Source of the DNA: Vibrio sp. S9_S30
Lineage (GTDB): Bacteria > Pseudomonadota > Gammaproteobacteria > Enterobacterales > Vibrionaceae
Direction of reading: 5' to 3'
NCBI RefSeq assembly: GCF_014694455.1
Contig: NZ_JAAUWT010000009.1
Span: 124,001-188,000 of the forward strand
DNA length: 64,000 nucleotides
In this document: piece after piece, positions 62,129 to 64,000 of the stretch
Position numbering within the stretch: the stretch's first letter is position 1
Layout of the letters: every line of letters begins with the position of its first letter
Made by a program: the position numbers and the translations under genes
Notes under the pieces: model-generated
The model's database searches: none
Seen by the model: only the letters and a program-made list of their open reading frames with translations
What the model was told of the DNA's origin: nothing

Positions 62129-62695
62129 ATGGAACAATTGAAAATAGTGATGGTTAGGCATGGAAAGCCGAGTTCGGCATCCAATGTTGTTGTGGATGCG
62201 TTAGGCTTTAAAAAATGGGTGCGTGATTATGATTTATCTGGTGTGGATACCAAAAGCGTGCCGACTACAGAGTTACAGTTGGAGATAGAAAACAGTTACT
62301 CGGTAAGCAGCGATCTTAATCGAGCCTTGCATTCGGCTAGGCTTTGTACCCACAAAGAAGCCGATTGTGTTCTAAAGGAATTAAGGGAGTTTGACATTCC
62401 TTGTTTTGATTGGCCATTCAGGTTTTCCGTGAATAAGTGGTTATTATTTTCTCGCCTAAGTTGGTATATGAACATTGTGGGAAAGAGCGAATCGAGACGT
62501 TCTGGTCAGAAACGGTTAACGAAAGCTGTCGATCTCATCGAAGAAAAATCACGAGAACAACCTAGCGTGGCAATATTTGGGCATGGGCTGGCGAACAGAT
62601 TTGTCGCTGCGGAGCTAAAACGTCGTGGCTGGACATTGTTATCCAGTGGATCGGGTTATTGGGGAGTCACTCGGTTGGTTAAAGACTTGGAGTGA
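62129..62695 (+). CDS. histidine phosphatase family protein
   Basis: About 188 residues. The catalytic motif VMVRHGKPSS lies near the N-terminus and the later IFGHGLANR carries the second His. The family removes phosphate from various substrates; not homologous in detail to the one at 32.6 kb. The start ATG 62129 gives a protein beginning EQLKIVMVRHG after Met; a GTG at 62117 is possible. No operon partner; it is convergent with the AraC gene. Confidence 0.82.
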   Translation: MEQLKIVMVRHGKPSSASNVVVDALGFKKWVRDYDLSGVDTKSVPTTELQLEIENSYSVSSDLNRALHSARLCTHKEADCVLKELREFDIPCFDWPFRFSVNKWLLFSRLSWYMNIVGKSESRRSGQKRLTKAVDLIEEKSREQPSVAIFGHGLANRFVAAELKRRGWTLLSSGSGYWGVTRLVKDLE

Positions 62696-62721
62696 ATTTG
62701 TTCGTGTTGGATTCAAGGCGT

Positions 62722-63756
62722 TTAACGCTTTGATGTTCTGAACGTTTGCGGTGTTCTTCCGGTCCAGTTTTTAAAGCCTCGTCTGAAATTGGTGGCGTCG
62801 CTGTAATCCAGCCGATGGGCAATTTCATCGACGGATAATTCGGTATGAATCAAATACTCTTTCGCCAATTCGCAGCGGACTTGGTTGAGCAGGGCTTGGA
62901 AGCCAGTGTCGTGTTTGGCTAAGTCTCGGCGAAGGGTTCTTGAAGAACAGCCAAAGTGGGCTGCGATGTCTTCTATAGAGGGAAAGCCCCCCGCACTCTG
63001 GTACAACATCGCCTTAATTTGATTCGTGAGTAAGTGAGGCGATTCCAGTGTATTCATGATGGCGTCACACGATTTAAGGCATGTCTTTAGCGTGTCAGAA
63101 TGGTGCGACTTTAAAGGGCGTTGCAAGATGCTGGCATCAAATCGAAGCTCAAATTGAGTGCTATTGAAATGAGTTTGGCAACGGAATCGATCTTGATATT
63201 GATCGGCGTAGGTAGGCTCGGCATAAGGTAAGTGCAAATCAATAGTGTCCAGTTTAACGTTGGTCATTTCTTCAAATAAGGAGGCAATGGCACTTAAAAA
63301 ATATTCGGTACAAAATGGCAGCAGTTCCCCAATATCTAAGGTGTTTTTAATGCGAATACTCGCAATATCGTCGTCATTCGTCACTTTTACCGCAAAAACG
63401 GGACCATTCAATCTTAAGTATTTAAAGCCTGTTTTCACTGCCTCTTCAACGGATTGGCTGCTTAATATGGCGTAGCCGAGAACACCAAAGTGGCGAAATT
63501 TGGCGAGTTCCCCCAGCGTTAATCCGAGCCCATCATTGCCCCAAATGCGGTTCACTTTGCCAAACAGCACCAATTTATCGGAATACGTAATCTGGCATTG
63601 CGGGTTTTGCCAATCCAGCTTTTCCAGCCCAGTGCTTTTCAAGAGTGGAGTGGTGTTAATGCCGCGTTCGTTCAACACACTAAGTAACAAGGCAACATCC
63701 AGCGTGCCCAGTTGGTAGCGGTGATCAGTAGGAAAGTATTCGGCAATAATGGCCAT
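62722..63756 (-). CDS. AraC-family transcriptional regulator with N-terminal Arabinose_bd-like domain
   Basis: About 344 residues. The N-terminal sensor domain (about 20-210, FRHFGVLGYAILSSQSVEEA) is of the Arabinose_bd (PF12625) type found in OruR/ArgR-like regulators of amino acid or lipid metabolism. The C-terminal HTH_18 pair reads SIEDIAAHFGCSSRTLRRDL and SVDEIAHRLDYSDATNFRRGF. The longer frame up to 63906 adds about 50 Cys/Arg-rich residues before the AIIAEYFPTD start and is rejected. No target gene is evident; the promoter lies in the last 240 bases of the window. Confidence 0.85.
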   Translation of the reverse strand: MAIIAEYFPTDHRYQLGTLDVALLLSVLNERGINTTPLLKSTGLEKLDWQNPQCQITYSDKLVLFGKVNRIWGNDGLGLTLGELAKFRHFGVLGYAILSSQSVEEAVKTGFKYLRLNGPVFAVKVTNDDDIASIRIKNTLDIGELLPFCTEYFLSAIASLFEEMTNVKLDTIDLHLPYAEPTYADQYQDRFRCQTHFNSTQFELRFDASILQRPLKSHHSDTLKTCLKSCDAIMNTLESPHLLTNQIKAMLYQSAGGFPSIEDIAAHFGCSSRTLRRDLAKHDTGFQALLNQVRCELAKEYLIHTELSVDEIAHRLDYSDATNFRRGFKNWTGRTPQTFRTSKR

Positions 63757-64000
63757 TAGGATTGAACTTTGTTGTGTTTTCTTCAGTATACACAAACAAC
63801 GCTGCCATTTGGGAGTGTGCCTTTTCTTACATTGCCTCCTCGGAATAGTGAGGTTTGGTGGATTTAGACGATAGCACGCTGAAACTGTGAAGCGAATGTG
63901 GAACATGTCCGAAATTAACCTCCTATAAAAGGGCGTTTCCCGCCAAACTGTTAACAGTATGTAAACTATGCTGGTTTGAAAATGATCGTAACGCGCCTTG

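Overview
This 64 kb window looks like a chromosomal accessory region of a marine gammaproteobacterium, most likely of the Vibrio family. The grounds are moderate GC, gene-dense operons with good Shine-Dalgarno sites, TRAP and Ugp-type uptake systems, a CusCBA-type copper pump, and several secreted proteases. No rRNA, tRNA, CRISPR array, transposase or integrase was seen. The species assignment is inference from gene content only.

Layout. 1-1.4 kb: 3' part of a RimK-type ATP-grasp protein. 1.7-9.2 kb: a copper/silver operon behind a MerR-type promoter (CopL-like protein, TolC-type CusC, CusB with two CusF-like tail domains, CusA, and a His/Met-rich cupredoxin). 9.4-13.4 kb (minus): radical SAM, ATP-grasp ligase and MFS exporter genes that look like a small, unrecognised natural-product cluster. 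14.0-15.2 kb: a MerR regulator and the short-chain dehydrogenase (SDR) it probably activates.

16.0-22.1 kb: the most unusual segment. It holds a 25-codon basic peptide gene with its own ribosome-binding site, then an attenuator-like hairpin, a STAND/AAA-like ATPase with TPR repeats, an MFS exporter, a prolyl-oligopeptidase (S9) and a small DUF3088/thioredoxin-fold protein. A 330-bp near-identical copy of the 3' end of the SDR gene lies on each side of it, so the block looks inserted or brought in by recombination. I read it as a candidate peptide (RiPP-like or peptide-signal) system.

24-26.3 kb: a LasA-like M23 peptidase and an orphan ModA-like binding protein. 26.4-33.2 kb: a Ugp-type ABC operon for glycerol-phosphate-like compounds with a GpdQ-like phosphodiesterase and a DeoR/GlpR-type regulator, plus a divergent histidine phosphatase. 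33.5-43.4 kb (minus): large secreted proteins (a SASA/CE6-type esterase with repeats; a 1596-residue propeller-Ig-PKD-dihaem cytochrome fusion; an SMP-30-like propeller) and a Gfo/Idh/MocA oxidoreductase. 43.4-50.2 kb: a sugar-acid catabolic locus (TRAP transporter, enolase-superfamily dehydratase, SDR, HpcH/HpaI aldolase) around a GntR regulator, with matching operator-like palindromes at both divergent promoters. 50.6-60.6 kb: three different subtilases, a GlcG/HbpS protein, an OmpR-type two-component system and a BASS-family symporter. 60.9-63.8 kb: a VOC protein, a TetR regulator with a clear operator, a histidine phosphatase and an AraC regulator.
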